NCBI GenBank assembly: GCA_964624795.1
Contig: CAZUZS010000060.1
Coordinates: 1-33,574, forward strand
DNA length: 33,574 nucleotides
Direction of reading: 5' to 3'
From: CAZUZS01 sp964624795
GTDB taxonomy: Bacteria; Calditrichota; Calditrichia; RBG-13-44-9
Under the pieces are notes generated by a model, which had not been told where the DNA came from, ran no database searches, and saw only the letters and a program-made list of their open reading frames with translations. This document shows positions 1 to 8,648 of the stretch, one piece after another. The stretch's first letter is position 1; each line of letters begins with the position of its first letter. Both the position numbers and the translations under genes were made by a program.

Positions 1-1670
1 TTTTTGGAGCCGACGAAATCCTTGTTCATCATTTTCATCATTTTTTCCATCTGGCTGTCCAGCGCCTCTTTTCCGCTGACCAGCGTTGCCGGTGAGTCCA
101 CCAGGCGCTTGGATTCAATGACGTCTTCTACCTTGTCTCCCAGGGTTTCCTTGAAAACCTCGATGAGCGGTTTGGCAAGATTCTCCTTGAGCGCTTCCTC
201 TTTGTCCTTCTGGTCCTGTTTCAGCTCAAGGTCTGCCTTGTCGATGGATTTCAGCGGCTTTTTGTCGTATTCGGGAATCGAGGGCACGATAAAAATGTCT
301 GCCGGATCAGTGAGCAGCAGAACCTCGAGATCATTCTTCTTGAAATATTCCAGGTTAGGATTCCGCTTCAGTGACGCCTTGTTCTCACCGGAAATGTAGT
401 AAATCTCTTTTTGGTCGCCCGGCATCTTGGTGACATAATTTTTCAGGGAAGTAAGCTGTCCCTCATCGGTCTGCGTCGATTCGAAACGCAGCAAATCGAT
501 GATCTTGTCGCGATTCGTAAAATCGGCATTAATTCCCATCTTGAAAAGCGAACCGAAATTTTCATAAAACTTTTTGTATTTTTCCGGCTCATTGGTCGCC
601 CAATCTTCCAGGAAACCCAGGATTTTGCTTACCAGCACATTTTTGATCTTAGCTACCGTGGGGCTGTTCTGTGTCCATTCGCGCGACACGTTTAACGGCA
701 GATCCTCGGTGTCCACCACACCGCGCACAAAGCGCAAATATTCCGGGATCAGCTCCTTGGCATTTTCCTGGATAAAGATTTTGTTGGAATACAGTTGCAC
801 CGACTTTTCCAGTTCTTCCCTGTAGAAATTCAGCGGCGCATTTTCCGGGATAAACAGCAGCGCCTTGAAGTTGACTACGCCCTCGATGGACAGGTGCAGG
901 CTTCCCAGCGGCGAACTAAAATCGTTGCTTATAAATTTATAAAATTCATCAAGCTCCTCATCCTTGATTTCGCTCTTTGGTTTTTGCCAAAGTGCCGTGA
1001 CCCGGTTTACCTGCTCCTTGCCCACATAAATGGGGAAGTCCACGAAATTCGAGTATTTCTTAATGATTTCCTTTATCCGGTATTCTTCGGCAAATTCCTT
1101 GGCTTCTTCTTTCAATTTGAAAGAAATCTTGGTGCCGCGAGTCCGCTTGTCGATTTCCTCGATGGTGAATTTTCCTTCACCTACTGATTTCCAGCGGTAG
1201 CTTTTGAGTTCCGGATTGGCATGTCGGGTATCAATCGTTACCTCATCCGTAACCATGAAAACCGAGTAGAATCCCACGCCAAACTGCCCGATCATATTGC
1301 CATCTACCGCTTGTTTTTCTTCCTGCAGCTTTTTCAGGAAATCCAGCGTGCCCGAGTGGGCAATCGTTCCAATTTCGCTGATCAATTCATCACGGGTCAT
1401 CCCGATCCCGGTATCCTCAATTGAAAAGGTATTATTCTTGGAATCCAACTCAATCTTTATTTTTAAGTCCGCTTCGGAATCAACAATATTTTTGTCGGTA
1501 AGCGACTGAAACCGTACTTTATTCAACGCATCCGATGAATTGGAAATCAACTCCCGCAGGAATACTTCCGGATGGGTGTATAACGAATGAATTATCAGGT
1601 GCATTAGTTGCTGCATTTCAGCACGATATTGGAATTCTTCCACAGAACCTTGTTTTTGTTTGGTAGGCAT
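1..1670 (-). CDS. htpG: Molecular chaperone HtpG (Hsp90), 3' end cut by window edge
   Basis: Cytosolic Hsp90-family ATP-dependent chaperone. I translated the reverse strand by eye. The ATG at 1670-1668 follows a strong ribosome site (GGGAGGA, about 7 bases upstream), and the frame stays open to the window edge, giving about 556 codons. The N-terminal GHKL ATPase signature is clear: LRELISNSSDALNKVR, then EDTGIGMTRDEL, then GQFGVGFYSVFMV. The middle-domain motif NVSREW is present in the stretch around 670-690. HtpG is usually about 610-640 residues, so only the C-terminal dimerisation tail is missing, and that is because the window ends. It is divergent from the thioesterase gene at 1880. No CIRCE element was seen in the roughly 200-base space between them. 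Confidence 0.97.
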   Translation of the reverse strand, partial: MPTKQKQGSVEEFQYRAEMQQLMHLIIHSLYTHPEVFLRELISNSSDALNKVRFQSLTDKNIVDSEADLKIKIELDSKNNTFSIEDTGIGMTRDELISEIGTIAHSGTLDFLKKLQEEKQAVDGNMIGQFGVGFYSVFMVTDEVTIDTRHANPELKSYRWKSVGEGKFTIEEIDKRTRGTKISFKLKEEAKEFAEEYRIKEIIKKYSNFVDFPIYVGKEQVNRVTALWQKPKSEIKDEELDEFYKFISNDFSSPLGSLHLSIEGVVNFKALLFIPENAPLNFYREELEKSVQLYSNKIFIQENAKELIPEYLRFVRGVVDTEDLPLNVSREWTQNSPTVAKIKNVLVSKILGFLEDWATNEPEKYKKFYENFGSLFKMGINADFTNRDKIIDLLRFESTQTDEGQLTSLKNYVTKMPGDQKEIYYISGENKASLKRNPNLEYFKKNDLEVLLLTDPADIFIVPSIPEYDKKPLKSIDKADLELKQDQKDKEEALKENLAKPLIEVFKETLGDKVEDVIESKRLVDSPATLVSGKEALDSQMEKMMKMMNKDFVGSK

Positions 1671-1879
1671 CTGATTTCCTCCCGAATTTTTATTTTAGTT
1701 TTGCAGATTTACGCCGTTTTTTTCACAGCGGACAATTTAAAAACATTTCGCCGTTTCATCAACTGTTTAGATATTAGATGTCTTATCAGGTTACAGGAAA
1801 CATATACTTTTTCCTTGGGAATTATTTGGCTAAATTGGCAGGGTAGTTTTTGAGGGCAAAGAAAGGTGGAAAATCGAAA

Positions 1880-2302
1880 ATGACAATCTGGTTCAAACCG
1901 GTTACAGTGGAAGAATTGAATAAGCACAGTGCGAACTCCATGCTGGAGCATCTGGAAATCAGGTTTACGGAAATTGGGGAAGACTATGTGAAGGCCACCA
2001 TGCCGGTGGATCGTCGCACGCGGCAACCATTCGGCATATTGCATGGCGGCGCCTCGGTGTCACTGGCGGAATCCATGGGAAGCGTGGCCGGAATGCTCTG
2101 CCTGGATCCGGCAAAGCGGTATCCTGTGGGGATTGAGATAAACGCCAATCATATCAGTGCAGTGAAGGAAGGAATGGTGGAAGGAATCTGCCGTCCGGTT
2201 CACATCGGTAAAAGCACCCAGGTGTGGGAAATCAAAATTTCTGACGAACGCAAGCGTCTGGTGTGCATCAGCCGCATCACCCTGGCGATTCTGGACAGGT
2301 AA
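1880..2302 (+). CDS. Hotdog-fold thioesterase, YdiI/MenI-like
   Basis: PaaI/YdiI-type acyl-CoA thioesterase of 140 residues, the usual family length. The sequence follows E. coli YdiI (1,4-dihydroxy-2-naphthoyl-CoA hydrolase, menaquinone synthesis) closely as I recall it: MPVDRRTRQPFGILHGGAS at 41-59, catalytic Glu64 in LAES, GIEINANH, then a VHIGKSTQVWEIKI strand. The open frame extends upstream to 1850, but the ATG at 1880 has an AAGGTGG ribosome site about 9 bases before it and matches the family N terminus, so I start there. No menaquinone genes are adjacent, so the true substrate (DHNA-CoA or another aryl/acyl-CoA) is uncertain although the family call is firm. Confidence 0.9.
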   Translation: MTIWFKPVTVEELNKHSANSMLEHLEIRFTEIGEDYVKATMPVDRRTRQPFGILHGGASVSLAESMGSVAGMLCLDPAKRYPVGIEINANHISAVKEGMVEGICRPVHIGKSTQVWEIKISDERKRLVCISRITLAILDR

Positions 2303-2342
2303 TTTCAGGATTTCATTTTTTTAGACAGGATGAACAGGATGG

Positions 2343-2442
2343 NNNNNNNNNNNNNNNNNNNNNNNNNNNNNNNNNNNNNNNNNNNNNNNNNNNNNNNNNN
2401 NNNNNNNNNNNNNNNNNNNNNNNNNNNNNNNNNNNNNNNNNN
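2343..2442. other. Assembly gap (100 N)
   Basis: A run of exactly 100 N, typical of a scaffold gap of unknown real length. It removes the region just before the ATG at 2444, so the ribosome site and any promoter of the next gene cannot be seen. Confidence 0.99.
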
Positions 2443-2443
2443 G

Positions 2444-3484
2444 ATGGATACGTTCACACAAATGACATTGGGCGCCGCTGTCGGGGAGTTGACCCTGGGC
2501 AGGAAGGTGGGAAATAAAGCGCTACTGTGGGGAGCAGTCAGCGGACTCATCCCCGATCTGGACATGATTGCCGGTCCTTTTCTGGATTCGGTTTCCCGGA
2601 TGACTTTTCACCGCAGCTTCTCTCATTCCATCCTTTTCGCCCTTTTGTTAGCACCGCTGCTGGGCTATCTCATTTTTAGATTATACAAAGGAAAGGAAGC
2701 CAACTGGTGGGATTGGACGCTACTCGCTTTCTGGTCCCTCATAACGCATCCGCTGCTGGATAATTTTACTTCCTACGGAACGCAGCTTTTCTGGCCGTTC
2801 AGTGGATTCCGGGTGGCGTATCATTCCATCTCGGTTATCGATCCGCTTTACACGCTGCCCATGTTGGCTGCTCTGGTGGCACTAATTTTCCTGCATAGAA
2901 CATCACGAAAACGCCGCGTTCTGAATTACCTCGGGATTGGTCTCAGCACTTCATATTTGTTATTTACGGCTGTTAATGAATTGTACGTCAATTCGGTTTT
3001 CGCGCGACAGCTTGATGCCCAAGATATTAAATACCAAAGGATCCTGGCTGCCCCCACACCCTTAAATAATATTTTGTGGCGGGGTGTTGCGGAAAGCGAC
3101 AGTGGATTTTATGAAGGTTACTATTCACTGTTCGATAAGTCCGGGATTATCCGGTTTGAATATACTCCGAAAAACCACCGGCTCATTAAACCGTACCGCC
3201 GTGATCCGGACATTGAAAAACTTGCCCGGCTCACCAAAGGATTTTTTGTTATATCGGAAGTAGGGCAGGATCTTTATTTCAATGATATGCGCTACGGCCG
3301 GATGCCCGGCTGGGGCAAGGAAGAAGGCGAATATATCTTTTCATTCAGGATTACAGTTATGGAACCTGTCTCCGGTAAGACGTTGGAAATCCGGCGGGTA
3401 CGGCCGCAAATTCCACGGGATTTCTCGATGTTTAAAACATTGGCGCGACGTGCTCTGGGCTACCGGGTAAAAAACATTCAATAA
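2444..3484 (+). CDS. DUF457 (YdjM/YbcI-type) membrane-bound metal-dependent hydrolase
   Basis: Inner-membrane protein of the YdjM/YbcI family (DUF457, also called LexA-regulated membrane hydrolase), about 346 residues. The N terminus MDTFTQMTLGAAVGEL is the classic start of the family and comes immediately after the gap. Conserved polar motifs follow: SGLIPDLDMI, then HRSFSHS, then THPLLDNFTSYGT. These His and Asp residues are the proposed metal ligands. Hydrophobic segments lie around residues 65-85, 95-110, 135-160 and 170-185. The C-terminal half (about 190-346) is soluble and probably periplasmic. Physiological substrate is unknown for the family. The gap hides sequence upstream, so an earlier start cannot be excluded. 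Confidence 0.85.
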   Translation: MDTFTQMTLGAAVGELTLGRKVGNKALLWGAVSGLIPDLDMIAGPFLDSVSRMTFHRSFSHSILFALLLAPLLGYLIFRLYKGKEANWWDWTLLAFWSLITHPLLDNFTSYGTQLFWPFSGFRVAYHSISVIDPLYTLPMLAALVALIFLHRTSRKRRVLNYLGIGLSTSYLLFTAVNELYVNSVFARQLDAQDIKYQRILAAPTPLNNILWRGVAESDSGFYEGYYSLFDKSGIIRFEYTPKNHRLIKPYRRDPDIEKLARLTKGFFVISEVGQDLYFNDMRYGRMPGWGKEEGEYIFSFRITVMEPVSGKTLEIRRVRPQIPRDFSMFKTLARRALGYRVKNIQ

Positions 3485-3487
3485 TTA

Positions 3488-3504
3488 TGCGCCGCTAAGG
3501 CGCA
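3488..3504 (+). other. Short perfect hairpin between DUF457 gene and pyrD
   Basis: TGCGCC at 3488-3493 pairs with GGCGCA at 3499-3504 around a 5-base loop, directly after the stop of the upstream gene. There is no T run behind it, so it is a weak terminator candidate or a processing or stability element. Confidence 0.4.
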
Positions 3505-3566
3505 ATCAACAATGCCGGGGTATTCAGGAATTCGCATGAAAAATGAAAGGTGAAGGTTGCCGGAGA

Positions 3567-4601
3567 ATGTACAAACTTTTCAGAAAAATTCTTTTTCTTT
3601 TCGGTCCGGAAACGATCCATGATCTCGTGATTGCATTGCTGAAAGTCCCCTTAGTCAGCAAGGTTTTCGCACTTATTTACCACTTCGATCACCCGGCGCT
3701 GCGACGCAACGTTTTCGGCCTTCAGTTTGAAAACCCGGTAGGCCTGGCAGCGGGCTTTGACAAGGATGGAGAGATTATCGGGCAGTGCGCTGACCTTGGA
3801 TTTGGCTTTGTGGAAGTTGGGACCGTTACGCCGCTGGCACAGGAAGGAAATCCCAAGCCACGGCTGTTCAGGCTGCCACAGGATGAAGCTATTGTAAATC
3901 GAATGGGCTTCAACAACCGGGGAGTCGAGGACATGGTTCGCCGGTTGAAAAAGGGAAACCGCAAAATAATCGTTGCAGGAAATATTGGGAAAAATAAGAT
4001 TACACCCAACGAAGAGGCAATAAAAGATTATGAGCGCTGTTTCACCATGCTGCACGAGTGTGTGGATTTCTTTGTGGTGAATGTCAGTTCTCCCAACACT
4101 CCGAGGTTGCGGGATTTGCAGGACAAGGAGCCACTGAGAAAATTACTGATTCACCTCAAAAAGCTGAACAGTGAGATGTCCAATGAGAAACCGATTCTGC
4201 TGAAAATAGCGCCGGATTTAACTGACTCCCAATTGGATGATATTATCGAAATTATTCTCGAAACCGGCTTGGATGGTGTGGTTGCTACAAATACGACTAT
4301 CGGCAGGGAAAATCTGATTACTCCGCTTGAGAGAGTCCGGGAAATCGGCGAAGGCGGGTTGAGCGGGAAACCGCTTGCCAAACGCTCCACTGAAGTAATT
4401 CGATATTTGCATGAGAAATCCGGAGGAAAATTCCCGATTATCGGCGTAGGCGGCATCCATTCCGTGCGGGATGCCATGGAAAAACTGGATGCCGGGGCCT
4501 CGCTGGTGGAGATTTATACCGGCTTTATTTATGAGGGAACGGGGCTGATTAAGGGAATAAAGGACGCGTTGGTTGGAGCAAGAGCGGGAAATGGAAAATA
4601 A
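3567..4601 (+). CDS. pyrD: Dihydroorotate dehydrogenase (quinone), class 2
   Basis: Membrane-associated FMN enzyme of de novo pyrimidine synthesis that oxidises dihydroorotate to orotate with quinone as acceptor. Class 2 features are present: an N-terminal amphipathic helix extension (residues 1-40, MYKLFRKILFLFGPETIHD), then NPVGLAAGFDKDGE, GFVEVGTVTP, NRMGFNNRG, and VNVSSPNTPRLR carrying the catalytic Ser typical of class 2 (class 1 has Cys). KIAPDL, ATNTT, GGLSGKPL, and IIGVGGI for FMN phosphate binding follow. Length of 344 residues fits. The frame is open from 3543, but the ATG at 3567 with upstream AAGGTGAAGG and the family N terminus is the better start. It stands alone, without other pyr genes. 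Confidence 0.95.
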   Translation: MYKLFRKILFLFGPETIHDLVIALLKVPLVSKVFALIYHFDHPALRRNVFGLQFENPVGLAAGFDKDGEIIGQCADLGFGFVEVGTVTPLAQEGNPKPRLFRLPQDEAIVNRMGFNNRGVEDMVRRLKKGNRKIIVAGNIGKNKITPNEEAIKDYERCFTMLHECVDFFVVNVSSPNTPRLRDLQDKEPLRKLLIHLKKLNSEMSNEKPILLKIAPDLTDSQLDDIIEIILETGLDGVVATNTTIGRENLITPLERVREIGEGGLSGKPLAKRSTEVIRYLHEKSGGKFPIIGVGGIHSVRDAMEKLDAGASLVEIYTGFIYEGTGLIKGIKDALVGARAGNGK

Positions 4602-4736
4602 GTAAACAGACCATTAAATAGGGCTTCAAATTTAATCCGACAGCTAATGAGCTTGCGTTTTATCTTTTGTAGTACCGTTTGGGGCAAAATATATAAAATG
4701 CGATATGGCAGAATTCTGGGAAACGCTGATGAATGG

Positions 4737-5111
4737 CTACTTTTCCAGGTGCCGGATCATTTTGTTTATTACAAGGCTTAGTTCTGGAATTTTATCTTTG
4801 CAGGTGTTGAAAACGGCTTCGGCATTTATATCTGCGTAGTGATGCGTCAAGATATCTCTCATCCCTTTCGCTTTTTTCCAATCTATTTCAGGATAGTGTG
4901 GTAATAGGTTGCCCTCAGTTATTTTATCCAAATTTTTCAATGATTCGCCAATAACGATCAGAAGCATACAGATTGAATCCATCTTTTCCATGCCCGCCGG
5001 GTCATCTGTAAAATCAGAAACTTTTTTAACCGGTTTGAAGCGAAATGTTATCGTTTCAGCGGCAGTTCGTATCTGTTTCAATACCTCCCGTATCAGATTC
5101 TTATCATGCAT
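4737..5111 (-). CDS. hepT: HepT-like toxin (HEPN/DUF86 RNase) of a MntA-HepT pair
   Basis: Small helical HEPN-domain protein, about 124 residues. The RX4HXY active-site motif is visible as RDILTHHY at residues 85-92 (Arg85, His90, Tyr92). This is the RNase motif of HepT toxins, whose Tyr is AMPylated by the partner in characterised systems. The frame is open back to 5126, but the ATG at 5111 is better: it has GAGGA 8 bases upstream and overlaps the stop of the nucleotidyltransferase gene by 8 bases (ATGCATGA), which indicates translational coupling. Order is antitoxin then toxin, as in known MntA-HepT loci. The pair looks AT-richer than neighbouring genes, in keeping with horizontal gain (inference). 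Function as toxin is by family. Confidence 0.88.
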   Translation of the reverse strand: MHDKNLIREVLKQIRTAAETITFRFKPVKKVSDFTDDPAGMEKMDSICMLLIVIGESLKNLDKITEGNLLPHYPEIDWKKAKGMRDILTHHYADINAEAVFNTCKDKIPELSLVINKMIRHLEK

Positions 5112-5394
5112 AAATGGCTTCCTCATCGATTGTCTTTTTTAAAAAAGGATTCATCGAGGAATGGTAGGTAACGATATCCACAGGCATTTTTATTTGCTCC
5201 TCCAAATCGTTTTTAATCCCGGCCAACAGAAAAAGCTCAGGTTTGGTTATGCGAACAACAATGTCCACATCATGTGGCTGCCTTCGTTGAGAATGGACAA
5301 CAGATCCAAACACACCAATAGAAAGGATACCATATTTTAACGCAAATCTTTTTTTAAAATTTTTCAGGATTTCGAGAATTTCTTTCTGGTCCAT
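5104..5394 (-). CDS. mntA: MntA-like minimal nucleotidyltransferase antitoxin
   Basis: Minimal nucleotidyltransferase of 96 residues. It shows the GSX10DXD signature (Gly30-Ser31, Asp42, Asp44) and a third acidic residue at Asp73 in MPVDIV, so the catalytic triad looks intact. In characterised MntA-HepT modules this enzyme transfers AMP from ATP to the HepT tyrosine and neutralises it. Its stop overlaps the hepT start by 8 bases. The ribosome site is weak (GGAG about 9 bases before the ATG). Alternatively it could be an orphan metabolic nucleotidyltransferase, but the coupled HEPN gene makes the toxin-antitoxin call the best one. Confidence 0.88.
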   Translation of the reverse strand: MDQKEILEILKNFKKRFALKYGILSIGVFGSVVHSQRRQPHDVDIVVRITKPELFLLAGIKNDLEEQIKMPVDIVTYHSSMNPFLKKTIDEEAIYA

Positions 5395-5758
5395 TATTTG
5401 ACTCCATCATCCATTTTATGCTAACAAATGAACGTGACATTCCTTAACAAATATTTTAGCCATTTCTCAAGCTGTCTTATCTTACAATACGATCAAACCA
5501 TAAAAATATAATAAAACACTCTCGGCCTTGAAATAGAATTTTAGCTGTTGCATTTGCCGAATATCGAAGCGTCTAATGAGCCAGACGCATAAATTTTGAA
5601 ATTTGATCTTAAGCCTTTCATCCTTAGTGCAGTCTATAACCATCCTGCAGAGTCCGCCTTTAACTCAATTTAGGCTCCAGAACACCTTTATTCTTTTCGT
5701 CACAAAATCCCCCTACGCACCATGTGCCAAGCCCTAAGCGCCACGCACCCTGCTCGTA
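5395..5758. other. Intergenic region, nothing recognised
   Basis: About 360 AT-rich bases between mntA and the peptidase gene. I see no coding sequence with a ribosome site and no clear hairpin. It must include the promoter of the leftward mntA-hepT pair, but no convincing -35/-10 pair stood out. Confidence 0.6.
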
Positions 5759-6835
5759 TTACTCCGCTGACAACCGCAAAATTTCCACTACCATACCCAG
5801 TGCCTTCTCCATATCCGAAACGTAAATATGCTCATCCGTTGAATGTTCCAGTCGGGCGCCGATTCCCACCACCGCCATTTCAATGCCTTTGTTATTGTAG
5901 ATAGAGGCATCGGTGAAACCGGTTATGAATGTGGTTGTGGCGTTAATTCCCACAGTTTTCAGAGCCTTTTTAGCAATCTGAACCGTCCAGGAATCTTCCG
6001 GTATGTCCACTGCCCGGCACAAATTATCAATCTTGATCTCTGCTTTGGCACCCACAGATTCTACCTGCTCTTTGATTTTCCGGTCCATTTCATCGGCCAA
6101 CCGTTGCGCTTTTTCATGATCCAGACTGCGACATTCGGCCAAAAAGGAAGCCTTATCCGGTACTCCGTTCCGGATCATCCCCCCGTTAATCACGCCCACG
6201 TTGGCGGTGGTTTCATGGTCCAGCCGGCCGAGTCGCAGCGCGGCAATCGCTTTGGATGCTGCCAGAATGGCGTTGATCCCTTTCTCCGGCTCCATCCCGG
6301 CATGGGCTGAACGGCCCTGGATATTGACATCAATTGCGAAATAGGATGGCCCGCCAATGACAATAGTGTCGAGGGTGTCGTTGTCCAAAAGGAAGCCCCG
6401 TTTGGCTGTGAGCAGCGAGTAGTCGAGATTCTTTACACCCAGGATTCCGACTTCTTCCTGGCGGCTGATAGCAACTTCCACCGGGGGGCGAACCTCGGCA
6501 ATACGCAACGCTTCCAGCATTTCGGCAATGCCGGCTTTGTCATCGGCTGCCAAAATGGTATCGCCCTTGGAGCGAATGACACCGTCCTTCAAAACCGGCT
6601 CAATTCCTTTGCCTGGCTTCACCGTATCAGCATGGCAGGAAAGCAGAACCGGTGTTTTGTTCTGTGTTCCTTTAGCGGGCAGTTTCGCCACCAGGTTGCC
6701 GTATCTGTCCTTTTGCGCATCGGCGCCTAATTTCTCGAATTCTTTTTTCAAATAGTCGATCATAGCGGCTTCCTCGCCCGACTCGCTGGGAATCTGGACC
6801 ATTTCCATGAATTGCTCGATCATTCGTTCCGACAT
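5759..6835 (-). CDS. M20 family metallopeptidase, PepT-like
   Basis: Cytosolic di-zinc aminopeptidase/tripeptidase of the M20 (PepT-like) group, 358 residues. Metal and catalytic residues are visible in order: His68 and Asp70 (SCHADTV), Asp98/Asp99 (ILAADDKAG), general base Glu127 with Glu128 (SRQEEVGI), Asp151/153 (LLDND), and His331 (LEHSTDEHI). The lid/dimerisation domain (about 165-280) contains GRSAHAG. All ligands are present, so it should be active. A good ribosome site (GAGAGGTG) lies upstream of the ATG. Substrate is probably small peptides from protein turnover; a carboxypeptidase or amidohydrolase role within M20 cannot be excluded. Confidence 0.92.
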   Translation of the reverse strand: MSERMIEQFMEMVQIPSESGEEAAMIDYLKKEFEKLGADAQKDRYGNLVAKLPAKGTQNKTPVLLSCHADTVKPGKGIEPVLKDGVIRSKGDTILAADDKAGIAEMLEALRIAEVRPPVEVAISRQEEVGILGVKNLDYSLLTAKRGFLLDNDTLDTIVIGGPSYFAIDVNIQGRSAHAGMEPEKGINAILAASKAIAALRLGRLDHETTANVGVINGGMIRNGVPDKASFLAECRSLDHEKAQRLADEMDRKIKEQVESVGAKAEIKIDNLCRAVDIPEDSWTVQIAKKALKTVGINATTTFITGFTDASIYNNKGIEMAVVGIGARLEHSTDEHIYVSDMEKALGMVVEILRLSAE

Positions 6836-7058
6836 TTTTCACACCTCTCTTTTTTATTTCAGCTATTCCATATCCTTTGTTGAACTTGGTTATATTGCCA
6901 CCCAGGCACCAATACACAAGGGAACACAAAAAACGAAATATGCCTCTGATATTTGACGAGAAAAAACACTCAACCTCGTTGCACAAGATAGCTTCTTCCA
7001 ATTCAGGAAATTCCACCTGAACCGGAATTGAAAAACAGGCGATTATGTTTCAACAAGC
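6836..7058. other. Intergenic region with a possible dispersed-repeat fragment
   Basis: Carries a stretch around 6895-6935 which, on the reverse strand, reads like the low-information intergenic repeats seen in many environmental genomes (TTTGTGTTCCCTTGTGTATT followed by GGTGCCTGGGTGG). No credible gene; the open frames here lack ribosome sites. Confidence 0.35.
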
Positions 7059-7268
7059 TTATTCCTTCACCGGCAGCACGTGCACCGCTTTGATAATCAG
7101 TTGCACTTCATCGCCGATTTGCAGATCCAGGTTGCTCACTGACTCGGTCGTCAGCACCGACCCCATTTCCGCCGGTGGAACCACTTCGAATTTTACCAGC
7201 GACATTACATCTCCGCGCTTGATGGACGTGACTTTCGCCCGGACATTGTTTCTGGCACCGTATTTCAT
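7059..7268 (-). CDS. Mop/TOBE-domain molbindin (molybdate/tungstate-binding protein)
   Basis: A 69-residue single Mop (TOBE) domain. Family motifs are clear: ARNNVRAKVTSIKRGDVMSLV at the N terminus and LTTESVSNLDLQIGDEVQLIIKA in the second half, ending in VHVLPV. Molbindins assemble as hexamers and store or buffer molybdate or tungstate. The ribosome site is strong (AAAGGAG, 7 bases before ATG). No modABC genes are nearby, so it acts as a free-standing cytoplasmic oxyanion-binding protein. The length is typical for one domain. Confidence 0.93.
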   Translation of the reverse strand: MKYGARNNVRAKVTSIKRGDVMSLVKFEVVPPAEMGSVLTTESVSNLDLQIGDEVQLIIKAVHVLPVKE

Positions 7269-7304
7269 GCAATTCTCCTTTCAATCTATCTCCACAGTTT
7301 ATCT

Positions 7305-7748
7305 TCAGGTATCTGATGCACTATTACCGCGAGGCATTTTTCTCTCCATGAAACTTTCGGGCATCTCGAGTGCCCGGAACCCGAATTGCTTGTACAATCC
7401 ATGGGCATCGCGGGTTGCCAGCAACCATCGACCTGCATCTTGGAGTTTGGGATAGTCGAGGATGTACTCCATCAGCCATTTGGATAATCCCCTGCCGCGA
7501 TATTCCTGCAGAATAAAAACGTCAGCCAGCCATGCGAATTTCACATAGTCGGTAACTGCCCTTGCAAAGCCGATTTGCTTTTCATATTTATACACACCAA
7601 AACATAACGAGTTTTCGACTGATTTTTTCACAGCCTCGAATGTAGTATTTTCTGACCAGTATGAAGTCTTTAAGAAATTATGAATGGTGTGCAAGTCCAG
7701 GTGCTCTTGATTGGTGCTGATGGCGACACCATCTTCTGAATAAGTCAT
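7305..7748 (-). CDS. GNAT family N-acetyltransferase
   Basis: A 147-residue single-domain GNAT enzyme transferring an acetyl group from acetyl-CoA to an unknown amine. The pyrophosphate-binding loop is QEYRGRGLSKWL (about residues 81-92), preceded by a strand LADVFI, and followed by the LATRDAHGLYKQFGFR motif typical of the C-terminal half. The first half carries the usual GFARAVTDY strand. AGGA lies shortly before the ATG. It is 36 bases upstream of the molbindin gene and on the same strand, so they may be co-transcribed. Specific substrate not recognisable. Confidence 0.9.
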   Translation of the reverse strand: MTYSEDGVAISTNQEHLDLHTIHNFLKTSYWSENTTFEAVKKSVENSLCFGVYKYEKQIGFARAVTDYVKFAWLADVFILQEYRGRGLSKWLMEYILDYPKLQDAGRWLLATRDAHGLYKQFGFRALEMPESFMERKMPRGNSASDT

Positions 7749-8469
7749 GTTTTCCTGCCGTAATTCGTAAAAAAATCAGTTGCATATTCTCTGCTCAACT
7801 TTGATGAGAATTCACATCAAGCAGATTTGGAAGGCGTAAACTAATATGTTTTCTGAAATTTTACAAACAGTTTTGGAGTGATGATTGAAGAGTTTGCTTA
7901 TTGGTTGAAAAGTAGTTTGATTTCATTTTCCGGGGAACCCTTCCCTTGTATTCCCTCCCCTTCCGAAAGGGAGGGACAGGGTGGGGTTGGATATTGATGT
8001 GTGATAAAAGTTGGCTTTTCCCAGTGGCGAGGACCTGTTTATTTTTCTTCTATCCTTCAGATCTTCCACCGGAGGGTAACGCCCCATTGTTGGGTTTGTC
8101 TCCCTTTTACACGATAATTCCACAATCCATTCACGGCAAATAGTCAATCGATCTTCCGGACATGAACTAAGACAATGTGCCGCAGGTGTTTCTAAAAAGG
8201 CGCTCAGAAAACACCCTTGCTGTCGCTTCCAATGCCTGCCACGCTGTTTTTCCAGTTTCTGTTGAGCATCAGGTGAAAGCCCCAGTTTACCTATTATGTC
8301 GTCAAGCATTGCCGGCGAACGGTAGCCTTCCGGAAAACCGTTTACCCTGGCTGCGGCAGAAAGGCTTGAGAATGGACGGAGCCGGGCGCTTAAGATTGGT
8401 TGTGAATTTAAAAAAAATTCCGGGTGCATAACGCATCCGGACTTTCCGATAGATTCGAAAGCGGTTGAA
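7749..8469. other. Gene-poor region, no convincing gene
   Basis: About 720 bases between the acetyltransferase gene and a VOC gene remnant. It contains the C-rich inverted repeat at 7952-7977. A long reverse-strand open frame runs through 7923-8489, but it lacks a good ribosome site, matches no family I recognise, enters the VOC remnant at one end in another frame and the repeat at the other. I regard it as fortuitous or decayed. Confidence 0.5.
7952..7977. repeat. C-rich/G-rich inverted repeat (copy 1)
   Basis: TCCCTCCCCTTCC is followed at once by GAAAGGGAGGGA, forming an imperfect hairpin of about 10-11 pairs. Similar C-rich hairpins lie at 21730-21757 and 23087-23123, all in gene-free spacers. 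Confidence 0.6.
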
Positions 8470-8604
8470 TTACTTGGAATTCGAATCACCTTGCATCACA
8501 CCGAGAATATTTCCTTCGGTGTCTTTGCAGCAGACAAGCCACCCCACACCAGGCACTGCCATTTTGGGAACCGCCACCTGGCCGCTATCGAATTGTGCTG
8601 AAGT
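8470..8604 (-). pseudogene. VOC/glyoxalase-family C-terminal remnant
   Basis: The reverse strand encodes a 44-residue tail typical of VOC (glyoxalase/bleomycin-resistance) proteins: PKMAVPGVGWLVCCKD, then TEGNILGVMQGDSNSK and a stop at 8472-8470. The frame is closed upstream by a stop at 8607-8605, and the space up to the diguanylate cyclase gene at 8649 has no room for the missing ~80-90 residues and no recognisable VOC sequence. Only the final beta strands survive, so this is a decayed gene. Confidence 0.72.
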
Positions 8605-8648
8605 TTATTCGTACGCTCTTTGCCCGCAGTGCTCTGGCATGCAATGTC

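Noticed and set aside
1671..1879. Heat-shock type regulatory element (CIRCE) before htpG
   Set aside because: No TTAGCACTC...GAGTGCTAA-like inverted repeat is present in the spacer; only ambiguous -35/-10 candidates were seen.
6672..7016. A 114-codon reverse-strand frame overlapping the M20 peptidase start
   Set aside because: Overlaps a well-supported gene in another frame and includes repeat-like intergenic sequence; no ribosome site.
7923..8489. A 188-codon reverse-strand open frame
   Set aside because: No ribosome site, no recognised family, and it overlaps the VOC remnant in another frame and runs into the C-rich repeat.
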